From Pseudomonadota bacterium (GTDB lineage: Bacteria; Pseudomonadota; Alphaproteobacteria; Rhizobiales; Rhizobiaceae), in assembly GCA_023419535.1 (NCBI GenBank), contig JAEZXX010000052.1:1-32728 (forward strand): 32,728 bases of DNA. Reading direction: 5' to 3'. A program made the translations under genes and the position numbers. This document shows positions 1 to 8,036 of this stretch, one piece after another (position 1 is the stretch's first letter; each line of letters begins with the position of its first letter). The notes below the pieces were generated by a model. That model saw only the letters and a list, made by a program, of their open reading frames with translations, searched no databases and was not told the DNA's origin.

Positions 1-20
1 CCCTGCCGCGCCGCCCCCAT

Positions 21-56
21 CTTCGACTTCACCTCGGGCGCTCCGCCCGGTCGAAG
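21..56 (-). terminator. Stem-loop just after degP
   Basis: Nested dyad immediately downstream of the degP stop. The outer arms are CTTCGAC (21-27) and GTCGAAG (50-56); the inner stem is CGGGCG (35-40) and CGCCCG (44-49) around a 3-base loop. It has no clear T-run, so it may be a weak or Rho-assisted 3' end, or only an mRNA-stabilising hairpin. The structure is seen; its function is inferred. Confidence 0.3.
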
Positions 57-57
57 G

Positions 58-1593
58 TCAGCCTTCCGAGATCGGCAGCGCGACGAAGCGGTTGCCCTCG
101 CCCGAGCGGATCTGCAGGAGGGCGGCGCGCCGCCCGGCCTCGGAGGCCTGCGTCAGCGCGGCCTCGACGCTCGCCTGATCGGTCACCTCGACGCCGTTGA
201 CCGCGACGATCACGTCGCCGGCGGCGAGGCCCCGGGTCGCGGCCTCGGAGTCCGGGTCGACGTCGGTGACGACCACCCCCTCGCCGTCCTCGGACGGGGT
301 CAGCGTCAGCCCGTAGCCCGGCAGCGAGGACGGGTCGGTCGGGATCGAGCGCGAGCCCGGCGCCGCCGGCGCGGCGCTGCCGTCGATCGAGGCGAGATCG
401 CCGAGCGTGACCTGGATCGTCTCCTGCGCTCCGTTGCGCCAGAGACCGATCTCGACCTCGCTGCCCGGCCGGAAGCCGGCGATGGTGCGCGAGAGGTCGC
501 GCGGCGTCTCGACCGCCGTGCCGTTCACCGCCGTGATGACGTCGCCGTCGCGGATGCCGGCCTGCGAGGCCGGGGTCTCCTCCTCCGGCAGCGTCACGAG
601 CGCGCCCGCGTCGCTTTCCAGGCCCACCGCTTCCGCGATCTCCTCGCTGACCGGCTGGATCGAGACGCCGAGCCAGCCGCGCTGGACGGTGCCGCCCTCG
701 CGCAGCGAGGCGACGACGTTCTCCACCGTCGAGGCGGGAATGGCGAAGGCGATGCCGACATTGCCGCCCGACGGCGAGAAGATCGCCGTGTTGACGCCGA
801 TCACGCGGCCCTCGAGGTCGAAGGCCGGGCCGCCGGAATTGCCGCGGTTCACCGCCGCGTCGATCTGGATGAAGTCGTAGTCCGGGCCGGCGCCGATGTC
901 GCGGCCGCGGGCCGAGACGATGCCCGCCGTCACCGAGCCGCCGAGGCCGAACGGATTGCCGACCGCCACGACCCACTCGCCGACGCGCACCGCGCTGTCG
1001 TCGGCGAACTCGACATAGGTGAATTCGCGGGTGTCGGAATCGACCTTGAGGACCGCCAGATCGGTGCGCGGATCGGTCCCGACGAGCGAGGCCTCGAACT
1101 CCGTGCCGTCGTCAAGGATGACCGTGTAGGCCTCGCCGTCCTCGACCACGTGGTTGTTGGTGACGACGTAGCCGTCCGCCGAGACGAAGAAGCCCGAACC
1201 CTGCGCCATGGACGGACGGGGCTGCCGCTCGCGGCGCGGTCCGCCCTGGCCGAAGGGCGAGCCGTCCGGATTGCCGAAGTCGAAGAAGCGGCGCAGCGGG
1301 TGGTCCTGCGGCAGGCTGTCGAAGGGGCTTTCCGCGCCCGGGCCGCCACGGCCCGCCATGGCGGCGGGGCCGCCCTCGGCACCGCGCACGCGCACCGAGA
1401 CGACGGCGGGCGAGACGCGCTCGACGACGTCGGCGAAGCCGAAATTCTGCTGCGGCGCCTCGACGGCGACCGGTTCGGCGAAGCTGGGGCCGATCTGGGT
1501 CATCGTCCCGCCGGCGAAGGCGACGCCGGCAAGGCCGGCCGCGAACACCGCGGCGGTCAGACGCTTGCCACGGGTCTTGAGAAGATTGCGCAT
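58..1593 (-). CDS. degP: Periplasmic Do-family serine protease DegP/HtrA
   Basis: A 511-residue periplasmic chaperone-protease that degrades or refolds misfolded envelope proteins. A basic, hydrophobic N-terminus (about residues 1-30) looks like a signal peptide. The trypsin-like domain (about 50-290) carries the complete triad: His148 in TNNHVVEDG, Asp178 in DPRTDLAVLKV and Ser253 in NRGNSGGPAF. Two PDZ domains follow, at about 300-395 and 425-505, which is the DegP/DegQ layout (DegS has one). A Gly/Pro-rich stretch at 70-128 resembles the flexible LA loop. The ATG is preceded by GAGGAT at good spacing. In many rhizobia degP directly follows the cycHJKL genes and precedes feuPQ; here gabD and cysG on the other strand separate it from ccmH, so it probably has its own promoter in the 212-base gap to gabD. 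Confidence 0.95.
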   Translation of the reverse strand: MRNLLKTRGKRLTAAVFAAGLAGVAFAGGTMTQIGPSFAEPVAVEAPQQNFGFADVVERVSPAVVSVRVRGAEGGPAAMAGRGGPGAESPFDSLPQDHPLRRFFDFGNPDGSPFGQGGPRRERQPRPSMAQGSGFFVSADGYVVTNNHVVEDGEAYTVILDDGTEFEASLVGTDPRTDLAVLKVDSDTREFTYVEFADDSAVRVGEWVVAVGNPFGLGGSVTAGIVSARGRDIGAGPDYDFIQIDAAVNRGNSGGPAFDLEGRVIGVNTAIFSPSGGNVGIAFAIPASTVENVVASLREGGTVQRGWLGVSIQPVSEEIAEAVGLESDAGALVTLPEEETPASQAGIRDGDVITAVNGTAVETPRDLSRTIAGFRPGSEVEIGLWRNGAQETIQVTLGDLASIDGSAAPAAPGSRSIPTDPSSLPGYGLTLTPSEDGEGVVVTDVDPDSEAATRGLAAGDVIVAVNGVEVTDQASVEAALTQASEAGRRAALLQIRSGEGNRFVALPISEG

Positions 1594-1805
1594 CGAGATC
1601 CTCGCTCAGGAATTCGTTCGGCGAACGCGGCGGAACTCCATGCCCGCACGCCCATCGTCGAAGGCGAAGATAGGACGCTTCAGCTTACGGCAGCTTTGCG
1701 GGCGGGTGAAATCTTCGTAAGGTGCCGCTCGACCTTTCGAGGCGGTGCAACGGCTTTCCGGAGCCCGGAGGCGCGCCGCCGTTTACATCCATGGGAGACG
1801 AGACG

Positions 1806-3296
1806 ATGAGCACCGTGCGCCGGGCCGCGCCCGCAAACGACCACCCGATCCGCCTGAAGGACCATTCCCTCCTGGAAAGCCGTGCGCTGGTCGCCGGCGA
1901 ATGGGTGGCGGGATCGAAGACCTTCGACGTCACCGACCCCTATGACGGCTCGGTCGTCGCCTCCGTGCCGGATCTGGGCGTGGAGGACGCGCGCCGCGCC
2001 ATCGGTGCCGCCGCCAAGGCGCAGAAGGACTGGGCGAAGAAGACCGCCAAGGAGCGCGCCGGCGTCCTGATGGCCTGGTTCCGGCTGATCCACGAGAACG
2101 TCGACGACCTTGCTGCCATCCTCACAGCCGAGCAGGGCAAGCCGCTGGCCGAGGCCAAGGCCGAGATCGTCTCGAACGCCGCCTATCTGGAATGGTTCGC
2201 CGAAGAGGCCAAGCGCATCGACGGCGACATCATCCCCGGCCCGAACGCCGGCCAGCGCATCCTCGTCATGAAGCAGCCCGTCGGCGTGTGTGCGGCCGTC
2301 ACGCCCTGGAACTTTCCGAACGGGATGATCACCCGAAAGGTCGGCCCGGCGCTCGCCGCCGGCTGCTCGATGGTGCTGAAGCCCGCCGCGCAGACGCCGC
2401 TCTCCGCGCTGTCGCTCGCCGTGCTGGCGGAGCGCGCAGGCGTGCCGAAGGGGCTCTTCTCGGTGATCACCACCACCGACGCCAAGGCCTTCGGCACCGA
2501 GATCTGCAGGAATCCGACCGTCGCTAAGATCACCTTCACCGGTTCGACCGGCGTCGGCAAATGGCTGATGCGCGAGGGCGCCGAGAAGATCGCGCGGCTG
2601 TCCCTCGAACTCGGCGGCAACGCGCCCTTCATCGTCTTCGACGACGCCGATCTCGACGCCGCCGCGGACGGAGCGCTCGCCTCCAAGTTCCGCAACGCCG
2701 GCCAGACCTGCGTGTGCGCCAACCGCATCTACGTGCAGGAGAGCGTCGTCGAGGCCTTCACGCAGAAGCTTCTGGAGCGCGTCGCCACGCTCAAGCTCGG
2801 GCGCGGCACGGAGGGCGGCGTCACCATGGGCCCGCTCATCGACGAGAACGCGGTGAAGAAGATGGAGGAGCACCTCGCCGACGCCAAGGCCAAGGGCGCC
2901 AAGGTGGAGACGGGCGGCAAGCGCTCCGATCTCGGCTCCACCTTCTTCGAGCCGACGGTCGTCTCCGGCGCGACGCAGGACATGCTGGTGGCGCGAGAGG
3001 AGACCTTCGCGCCGCTCGCCCCGATCATCGCCTTCAAGGACGAGGACGAGGTGCTGGCCATGGCCAACGCTTCGGAGTTCGGCCTCGCCTCCTATTTCTA
3101 CGCCCGCGACGTCAGCCGGATCTTCAAGGTCGCGGAAGGGCTGGAGTCGGGCATGGTCGGCGTCAACACGGCCGCCCTCGCCAACGAGATGGCGCCCTTC
3201 GGCGGGGTCAAGCAGTCCGGCCTCGGCCGGGAAGGATCGAAGTACGGCATCGAGGGGTATCTCGAGATCAAGTACGTCGCACTGGCCGGGCTTTGA
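1806..3296 (+). CDS. gabD: NAD(P)-dependent succinate-semialdehyde dehydrogenase
   Basis: An aldehyde dehydrogenase of 496 residues that oxidises succinate semialdehyde to succinate, the last step of GABA degradation, in the cytoplasm. ALDH landmarks are present: the cofactor-binding region TPWNFPNGM (about 167-174), FTGSTGVGK (about 244-252), the general base Glu268 in LELGGNAPF and the nucleophile Cys302 in GQTCVCANR. The CVC pair (Cys302/Cys304) is characteristic of GabD-type enzymes; in human SSADH the equivalent pair forms a redox switch. The ATG at 1806 was chosen because GGGAG lies 8 bases upstream and the protein then matches family length; in-frame ATGs at 1722 and 1791 would add residues the family lacks. 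No gabT or regulator is adjacent, so the exact substrate among short semialdehydes is inferred from similarity. Confidence 0.9.
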   Translation: MSTVRRAAPANDHPIRLKDHSLLESRALVAGEWVAGSKTFDVTDPYDGSVVASVPDLGVEDARRAIGAAAKAQKDWAKKTAKERAGVLMAWFRLIHENVDDLAAILTAEQGKPLAEAKAEIVSNAAYLEWFAEEAKRIDGDIIPGPNAGQRILVMKQPVGVCAAVTPWNFPNGMITRKVGPALAAGCSMVLKPAAQTPLSALSLAVLAERAGVPKGLFSVITTTDAKAFGTEICRNPTVAKITFTGSTGVGKWLMREGAEKIARLSLELGGNAPFIVFDDADLDAAADGALASKFRNAGQTCVCANRIYVQESVVEAFTQKLLERVATLKLGRGTEGGVTMGPLIDENAVKKMEEHLADAKAKGAKVETGGKRSDLGSTFFEPTVVSGATQDMLVAREETFAPLAPIIAFKDEDEVLAMANASEFGLASYFYARDVSRIFKVAEGLESGMVGVNTAALANEMAPFGGVKQSGLGREGSKYGIEGYLEIKYVALAGL

Positions 3297-3321
3297 TCGG
3301 CCCTTCAGGAAGGGCGCCATT

Positions 3322-3369
3322 CCTCTCCCGCTTGCGGGAGAGGGTGGCCGCGAAGCGGCCGGGTGAGGG
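3322..3369 (+). repeat. REP-like palindrome, copy A
   Basis: Two consecutive hairpins. CCTCTCCCGC-TT-GCGGGAGAGG (3322-3343) is followed by GGCCGCGAAGCGGCC (3346-3360) and then GGGTGAGGG. This architecture (TCTCCC palindrome, GGCCG block, then GAGGG) is shared with copies B and C in this window. It lies right after gabD and could also act as its transcript end. Confidence 0.75.
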
Positions 3370-3434
3370 CTTCGTAGGGCGCCGACTCTGATTTGCGGTC
3401 GGTTTTCCTTCTCGCCAAAGCTTGCGCCCGTCAT

Positions 3435-3479
3435 GCCCCCATCCGCCTGCCGGCACCTTCTCCCGCAAGCGGGAGAAGG
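3435..3479 (-). repeat. REP-like palindrome, copy B (inverted)
   Basis: Palindrome CCTTCTCCCGCAAGCGGGAGAAGG at 3456-3479 (perfect 10-base arms around 4 bases). Read on the minus strand it continues as GCCGGCAGGCGGATGGGGG, nearly the same tail as copy C at 21529. It is in inverted orientation relative to copy A about 90 bases away, like a paired REP (BIME-type) unit. Confidence 0.75.
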
Positions 3480-3619
3480 ACGGAGCGTTATCGTCTGCGC
3501 GTCCCTGGCCAGCGGAATAATTTTGCGCGAAACCGGGAGCGGGACGATCCGCGGTCCTTGCGTGCCTCCCGCCCGCGCCGCATTGTCCGGCGCAAACCGA
3601 TCGGCAGCCATTCTCCGCC

Positions 3620-5107
3620 ATGACCGACCAGCCCATTTTGCCGCCGAAGGCAATCGAGCGCACGCCGCGCGTCGCTCCGCTCGCGACGCTGCCGGTGTTC
3701 TTAGACCTTGCGGGCAAGCGCGCGGTTCTGGCCGGCGGGTCGGAGGCGGCCGCCTGGAAGGCCGAGCTGCTCGCCGCCGCCGGTGCCGATGTCGAGGTCT
3801 ACGCGCCTTTGGGCGAATTGTCGGACGAGATGGCCGAGCTGATCGCCGCGCCGCGCAGCACCGGCGCCTTGCGCCACCACGACCGACCCTGGAGCCTCGA
3901 CGCCTTCGAGGGCGCCGCGATCGCGGTCGCGGACTGCGAGAGCGAGGCGCAGGCTTACGCCTTCGCCTGCGCGGCGCGCGCCGCCGGCGTGCCCCACAAC
4001 GTCATCGACAAGCCGGCCTTCTGCGCCTTCAGGTTCGGCACGATCGTCAACCGATCGCCGCTCGTCGTCGGCATCGCCACCGACGGCGCCGCGCCCATCC
4101 TCGGCCAGGCCGTGCGACGCCGCATCGAGACGCTGCTGCCGCCCTCGCTCAAGGACTGGGCGGGCCTTGCCGCCTCGATCCGCGCGCAGTTGATCGAGCG
4201 CCTCGCCCCCGGTCCCGCGCGCCGGGCCTTCTGGGAGCGCTTCTCCGACCTCGCCCTCTCCGACCGCCATCCCGAGCGCGCCAAGGCGACGGCCCTTCTC
4301 TCGCAGGTCGAGACGGACGCCGCCTCCCCTGTCGCCGCCGGCGGCCGCGTCACGCTCGTCGGCGCCGGTCCCGGCGAGGCCGAGCTCCTCACCCTGAAAG
4401 CCGTGCGCGCGCTCCAGTCCGCCGACGTCATCCTCTTCGACGACCTCGTCTCCGACGAGATCCTGGAGCTGGCGCGCCGCGAGGCCAAGCGCATGCTGGT
4501 CGGAAAGCGCGGCGGGCGGGAGAGCTGCCGGCAGGAGGACATCAACGCCACGATGGTGCGCCTCGCCAAGGCCGGCAAGCACGTGGTGCGGCTGAAATCG
4601 GGCGACGTCGCGGTGTTCGGCCGGGCCGGCGAGGAGCTGGCGGAGCTGCGCCGCCACGCCATCCCGGTCGCGATCGTGCCGGGCATCACGGCGGCCTCGG
4701 CGCTCGCGGCGGCCTTCGGCGTCTCGCTGACCCACCGCGACCACGCGCAGGCGCTGCGGCTCGTCACGGGTCATTCGCGCAAAGGCATCCTGCCCGAAGA
4801 CCTCGACTGGACGGCGCTCGCCGCCCCGCGCGCCACCACGATCTTCTACATGGGCGGGCGCACCGCCGGCGCGATCGCGGCCCGCCTGATCGCCGAGGGC
4901 GCCTCGCCAAGGACGCCCGTCGCGGTGGCCGCCCACCTCTCGCGCGCCGACGAGACGCGCGAGGCCGGGATGCTGGCGGATCTCGAAGCGATCGTCGCGC
5001 GCATCGGCTACGATCGGCCGATCCTCATCGGCGTCGGCGAGGTGTTCGGCGAGATCGCGCAGGATGCCCTGACCGGCGATCTGCCCCGCGTCTCAGCGGC
5101 GGTCTAG
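3620..5107 (+). CDS. cysG: Siroheme synthase CysG (SUMT + dehydrogenase/ferrochelatase)
   Basis: A 495-residue cytoplasmic enzyme converting uroporphyrinogen III to siroheme, the cofactor of sulfite and nitrite reductases. The N-terminal Met8p-like module (about 20-230) has a Rossmann segment VLAGGSEAAAWKAEL and Asp130 in NVIDKPAFC, which aligns with the catalytic Asp of the family. The C-terminal SUMT module (about 243-485) has VTLVGAGPGEAELLTL, Asp274 in LFDDLVSD, Lys296 in VGKRGG, RLKSGDVAVFGR and Met411 in FYMGGRTAG; these correspond to Asp248, Lys270 and Met382 of Salmonella CysG. The ATG gives a protein somewhat longer than enterobacterial CysG at its N-terminus. In many relatives cysG heads a sulfite-reductase operon (cysI, cysH); here none follows, and its last 15 bases overlap the convergent ccmH gene. 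Confidence 0.93.
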   Translation: MTDQPILPPKAIERTPRVAPLATLPVFLDLAGKRAVLAGGSEAAAWKAELLAAAGADVEVYAPLGELSDEMAELIAAPRSTGALRHHDRPWSLDAFEGAAIAVADCESEAQAYAFACAARAAGVPHNVIDKPAFCAFRFGTIVNRSPLVVGIATDGAAPILGQAVRRRIETLLPPSLKDWAGLAASIRAQLIERLAPGPARRAFWERFSDLALSDRHPERAKATALLSQVETDAASPVAAGGRVTLVGAGPGEAELLTLKAVRALQSADVILFDDLVSDEILELARREAKRMLVGKRGGRESCRQEDINATMVRLAKAGKHVVRLKSGDVAVFGRAGEELAELRRHAIPVAIVPGITAASALAAAFGVSLTHRDHAQALRLVTGHSRKGILPEDLDWTALAAPRATTIFYMGGRTAGAIAARLIAEGASPRTPVAVAAHLSRADETREAGMLADLEAIVARIGYDRPILIGVGEVFGEIAQDALTGDLPRVSAAV

Positions 5108-5551
5108 CAGTTCGGCGATCCGCCGCTCTTCGTCGGCGCTGAGGCCGGCGGGCGCCGGCCGGGACCGCCGTCGAACCGACATCGCCAGGAAGACGAGGGC
5201 GGCGAGCAGGATCGCGGCCGGCGCCGTCCAAAGCGCGATCGTCTCCCACGTCACGCGCGGGCGCAGCAGCACGAACTCCCCGTAGCGCGAGACGAGATAG
5301 GCCTCGACCTCTTCGTCCGTGTCGCCGGCCACGAGCCGCTCGCGGACCAGCAGTCGAAGGTCGCGCGCGAGCGGGGCGGCGGACGCGTCGATCGATTCGT
5401 TCTGGCAGACCATGCAGCGCAGGCCCGCCGAGAGATCGCGGGCACGGCTTTCCAGCACCGGGTCGGGCAGAACCTCGTCCGGCTGCACGGCCTGCGCCGG
5501 AGCGGCAACGCTCAACGCCAGGGCGACGAGCGCCAGCCGCAGCGCCTTCAC
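5093..5551 (-). CDS. ccmH: Cytochrome c maturation protein CcmH (CycL)
   Basis: A 152-residue thiol oxidoreductase subunit of the System I haem lyase that reduces apocytochrome c CXXCH thiols. A signal peptide occupies about 1-21 (ending APAQA). The active-site motif LRCMVCQNESIDAS carries Cys46 and Cys49. A single C-terminal membrane helix lies at about 105-124, followed by a basic tail. This is the short, alphaproteobacterial form without the CcmI-like extension, which here is a separate gene. It starts with GTG overlapping the ccmF stop by 4 bases (GTGA), so it is translationally coupled. Its end overlaps cysG tail to tail by 15 bases. Confidence 0.95.
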   Translation of the reverse strand: MKALRLALVALALSVAAPAQAVQPDEVLPDPVLESRARDLSAGLRCMVCQNESIDASAAPLARDLRLLVRERLVAGDTDEEVEAYLVSRYGEFVLLRPRVTWETIALWTAPAAILLAALVFLAMSVRRRSRPAPAGLSADEERRIAELLDRR

Positions 5552-7542
5552 GCGGGCACCTCGCGTCCGGGCGCCTTCACGGGCCGCGCCCGGCGGCTCG
5601 GGGCGCCGACCCGCAGGCGCCGGTCGCAGAGCGAGACGATCCCGCCGAGCGACATCAGGACCGTGCCGTACCAGATCAGCGTCACCAGCGGCTTGGTCCA
5701 GACGCGCACGACGTTCTGCCCGTCGTTGGCGACCGGATCGCCCAGCGCGACGTAGACCTGCGTGAAGATCTCGGTGTGGATGCCGGCCTCGGTCGTCGGC
5801 ACCTGCCGCGAGGGGTAGAAGCGCCGGGCGCTCTCGATCCGCCCGCGCTCGCGCCCGTCGTCGAGGACGGTGAAGGCGGCGGCGTCCTCCACGTAGTTCG
5901 GGCCTTCGCGCGGCGCGATCCCGTCGAAGCGCACGGCGTAGCCGCCGGCCTCCATCACCTGCCCCGGCTCCATCACCAGCACGGTCTCGGTTTCGAAGCT
6001 CGACACCGCGACGACACCCAGCACCGTCACGCCCAGCCCGAAATGGGCGAGCGCCGTCCCGAAGGCCGAGCGCGGCAGGCCGGCGAGACGCTTGAACCCG
6101 GTGGAGAAGCCGACTTTGGCGAAGGCGGCCTTGCCCCAGAGATCGACGAGGCTGCCGACGAGCAGCCAGACCGCGAGGCCGAAGCCGAAGGCCGCGAGGA
6201 CGCGGGTGCCCTCCATGATCGCGAGCGTCACCAGCATGGCGGAAAGCGCGAGCCCGATGGCGAAGTAGAGCCGCTGCGCCGCCGCTAAAAGGTCCCCGCG
6301 CTTCCAGGCGAGCAGCGGGCCGAAGGGCACGGCGAGGAGCAGCGGCACCATCAGCGGGCCGAAGGTCATGTCGAAGAAGGGCGGGCCGACGGAGATCTTC
6401 GTGCCGGTGATCGTCTCCAGCACCAGCGGATAGAGCGTGCCGATGAGGACCGTCGCCGTCGCCGTCGTCAGGAAGAGGTTGTTGAAGACCAGCGAGCCTT
6501 CCTTGGAGATCGGCGCGAAGAGCCCGCCGGGCTCCAGCTCGCTCGAGCGCCACGCGAAGAGCGCGAGCGAACCCCCGATGAAGACGCAGAGAATGGCGAG
6601 GATGAAGACGCCGCGCTCCGGATCGACCGCGAAGGAATGCACCGACGTCAGGACGCCGGAGCGCACCAGGAACGTGCCGAGCAGCGACAGCGAGAAGGTC
6701 AGGATCGCGAGCAGGACCGTCCAGATCTTCAGGGCCGAGCGCTTCTCCATCACCAAAGCGGAGTGCAGGAGCGCCGTTCCCGTCAGCCACGGCATGAAGG
6801 AGGCGTTCTCGACCGGGTCCCAGAACCACCAGCCGCCCCAGCCGAGCTCGTAATAGGCCCAGTAGGAGCCCATGGAGATGCCGGCCGTCAGGAACACCCA
6901 GGCCGCCAGCGTCCAGGGCCGCACCCAGCGCGCCCAGGCCGCGTCGATGCGCCCGTCGATCAGCGCCGCGACGGCGAAGGAGAAGGCGATCGAGAAGCCG
7001 ACATAGCCGAGATAGAGGAGCGGCGGATGGATCGCGAGGCCGATGTCCTGAAGGATCGGGTTGAGGTCCCGCCCCTCCAGCGGCGGCACCTCGAGCCGGA
7101 CGAACGGGTTCGAGGTGAACAGGATGAAGAGGAGGAAGGCGCCGGTGATCCAGGCCTGCACGGAAAGGACGTTGGCGCGCAGGGTCGCGGGCAGCTCCCG
7201 CCCGAACAGAGCGACCATCGCCCCGAACAGCGCCAGGATGAGCACCCAGAGGAGCATCGACCCCTCGTGGTTCCCCCAGACGCCGGTGATCTTGTAGATC
7301 ATCGGTTTGAGCGAATGGGAGTTCTGGACGACGTTGGCGACCGAGAAGTCCGAGGTCACGTAGGCCGTCGTCAGCGCCGCGAAGGAGAGCGCCAAGAGGG
7401 CGAGCGTCGCCACCGCCGTCACGGGCCCCGTGTCCATCAGGCGCAGCGAGCCGGTCCGCGCGCCGAGGATCGGCAGGACGGACTGGACCAGCGAGATCGC
7501 CAGCGCCAGCACCAGCGCGAAATGGCCGAGCTCGACCGTCAC
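5548..7542 (-). CDS. ccmF: Haem lyase subunit CcmF (CycK)
   Basis: A 664-residue polytopic inner-membrane protein that takes haem from holo-CcmE and, with CcmH and CcmI, attaches it to apocytochrome c. The tryptophan-rich WWD signature GWGGWWFWDPVENASFMPWL spans about 234-253. Conserved histidines expected for haem handling are visible, for example His172 in AIHPPLLYLGY and His260 in TALLHSALV. The length fits the family (about 650). The GTG start overlaps the ccmE stop as GTGA; the first residues (TVELGHFALVLALA) match the usual CcmF N-terminus, which rules out the longer upstream frame. It is third in the ccmI-E-F-H operon. Confidence 0.96.
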   Translation of the reverse strand: MTVELGHFALVLALAISLVQSVLPILGARTGSLRLMDTGPVTAVATLALLALSFAALTTAYVTSDFSVANVVQNSHSLKPMIYKITGVWGNHEGSMLLWVLILALFGAMVALFGRELPATLRANVLSVQAWITGAFLLFILFTSNPFVRLEVPPLEGRDLNPILQDIGLAIHPPLLYLGYVGFSIAFSFAVAALIDGRIDAAWARWVRPWTLAAWVFLTAGISMGSYWAYYELGWGGWWFWDPVENASFMPWLTGTALLHSALVMEKRSALKIWTVLLAILTFSLSLLGTFLVRSGVLTSVHSFAVDPERGVFILAILCVFIGGSLALFAWRSSELEPGGLFAPISKEGSLVFNNLFLTTATATVLIGTLYPLVLETITGTKISVGPPFFDMTFGPLMVPLLLAVPFGPLLAWKRGDLLAAAQRLYFAIGLALSAMLVTLAIMEGTRVLAAFGFGLAVWLLVGSLVDLWGKAAFAKVGFSTGFKRLAGLPRSAFGTALAHFGLGVTVLGVVAVSSFETETVLVMEPGQVMEAGGYAVRFDGIAPREGPNYVEDAAAFTVLDDGRERGRIESARRFYPSRQVPTTEAGIHTEIFTQVYVALGDPVANDGQNVVRVWTKPLVTLIWYGTVLMSLGGIVSLCDRRLRVGAPSRRARPVKAPGREVPA

Positions 7543-8036
7543 GAGCCGCTCTCCGGCGCATCCTCGGCAGGCGGCTGCGACAGCGCCTGCGGAGCGAGGC
7601 CCTCGCCCTCCTGCCAGAGACCGCGGGCCTTCAGGTCGTCCACCACCTCGCGCGGCATGTAGGTCTCGTCGTGCTTGGCGAGCACGGTGTCGGCGGCGAA
7701 CACGCGGTCCGGGCCGAGCTTGCCCTCCGTCACCACCCCCTGCCCTTCCCGGAAGAGGTCCGGCAGAAGCCCGGTGTAGACGACGGGCACGCTCTCCACC
7801 GAATCCGTCACCCGGAAGCGCACGGTCTCGCCGGCCCCGCGCTCCACCGACCCGGCCTCCACGATGCCGCCGAGCCGCACGCGCTGCTGCGTCGCGGCCT
7901 CCGCCGCCATGAGGTCGGTCGGCGAATTGAAGAAGGCGACGGAATCCGACAGCGCCGTCAGCACGAGCCCCGCCGCGATGCCGACCACCGCCACCATCGC
8001 GCCGATGCCGGCGAGGCGCTTCTGCTTGCGCGTCAC
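7539..8036 (-). CDS. ccmE: Haem chaperone CcmE (CycJ)
   Basis: A 165-residue periplasmic haem chaperone anchored by one N-terminal helix (about 9-28). It binds haem covalently through His122 in VLAKHDETYMP, with Tyr126 as the expected axial ligand; the usual family motif is HDENY, so Asn is replaced by Thr here. The beta-barrel OB domain covers about 40-130. The C-terminal tail (about 140-165) is flexible and rich in Gly, Ala and Pro. The gene begins with GTG overlapping the ccmI stop (GTGA) and in turn its stop overlaps the ccmF start, so the operon appears to be read by coupled translation. Confidence 0.95.
   Translation of the reverse strand: MTRKQKRLAGIGAMVAVVGIAAGLVLTALSDSVAFFNSPTDLMAAEAATQQRVRLGGIVEAGSVERGAGETVRFRVTDSVESVPVVYTGLLPDLFREGQGVVTEGKLGPDRVFAADTVLAKHDETYMPREVVDDLKARGLWQEGEGLAPQALSQPPAEDAPESGS

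Larger units (their letters stand above)
3297..3619. other. gabD-cysG intergenic region with REP-like repeats
   Basis: A 323-base gap between two plus-strand genes. It holds two REP-like palindromes in opposite orientation (listed separately) and no convincing open frame. The last 140 bases before cysG must hold its promoter and leader; I could not pick out clear -35/-10 boxes, and no strong ribosome-binding site precedes the cysG ATG. Confidence 0.6.

Noticed and set aside
1684..1721. Inverted repeat CTTACG...CGTAAG between degP and gabD as a possible operator
   Set aside because: Only 6-base arms 26 bases apart in a 212-base gap; chance is likely and no regulator is nearby.
1680..3653. Minus-strand frame of 657 codons opposite gabD
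   Set aside because: It is the shadow of gabD with Gly/Arg/Ala-rich sequence and no domain.
3720..3770. Degenerate nucleotide-binding motif in CysG as a sign of lost dehydrogenase activity
   Set aside because: The AGGSEAAAWKAEL form looks like the usual alphaproteobacterial variant, and Asp130 is kept.
3433..5142. Plus-strand frame of 569 codons overlapping cysG
   Set aside because: Arg/Pro-rich, another frame of the cysG sequence; cysG motifs lie in the 3620-5107 frame.
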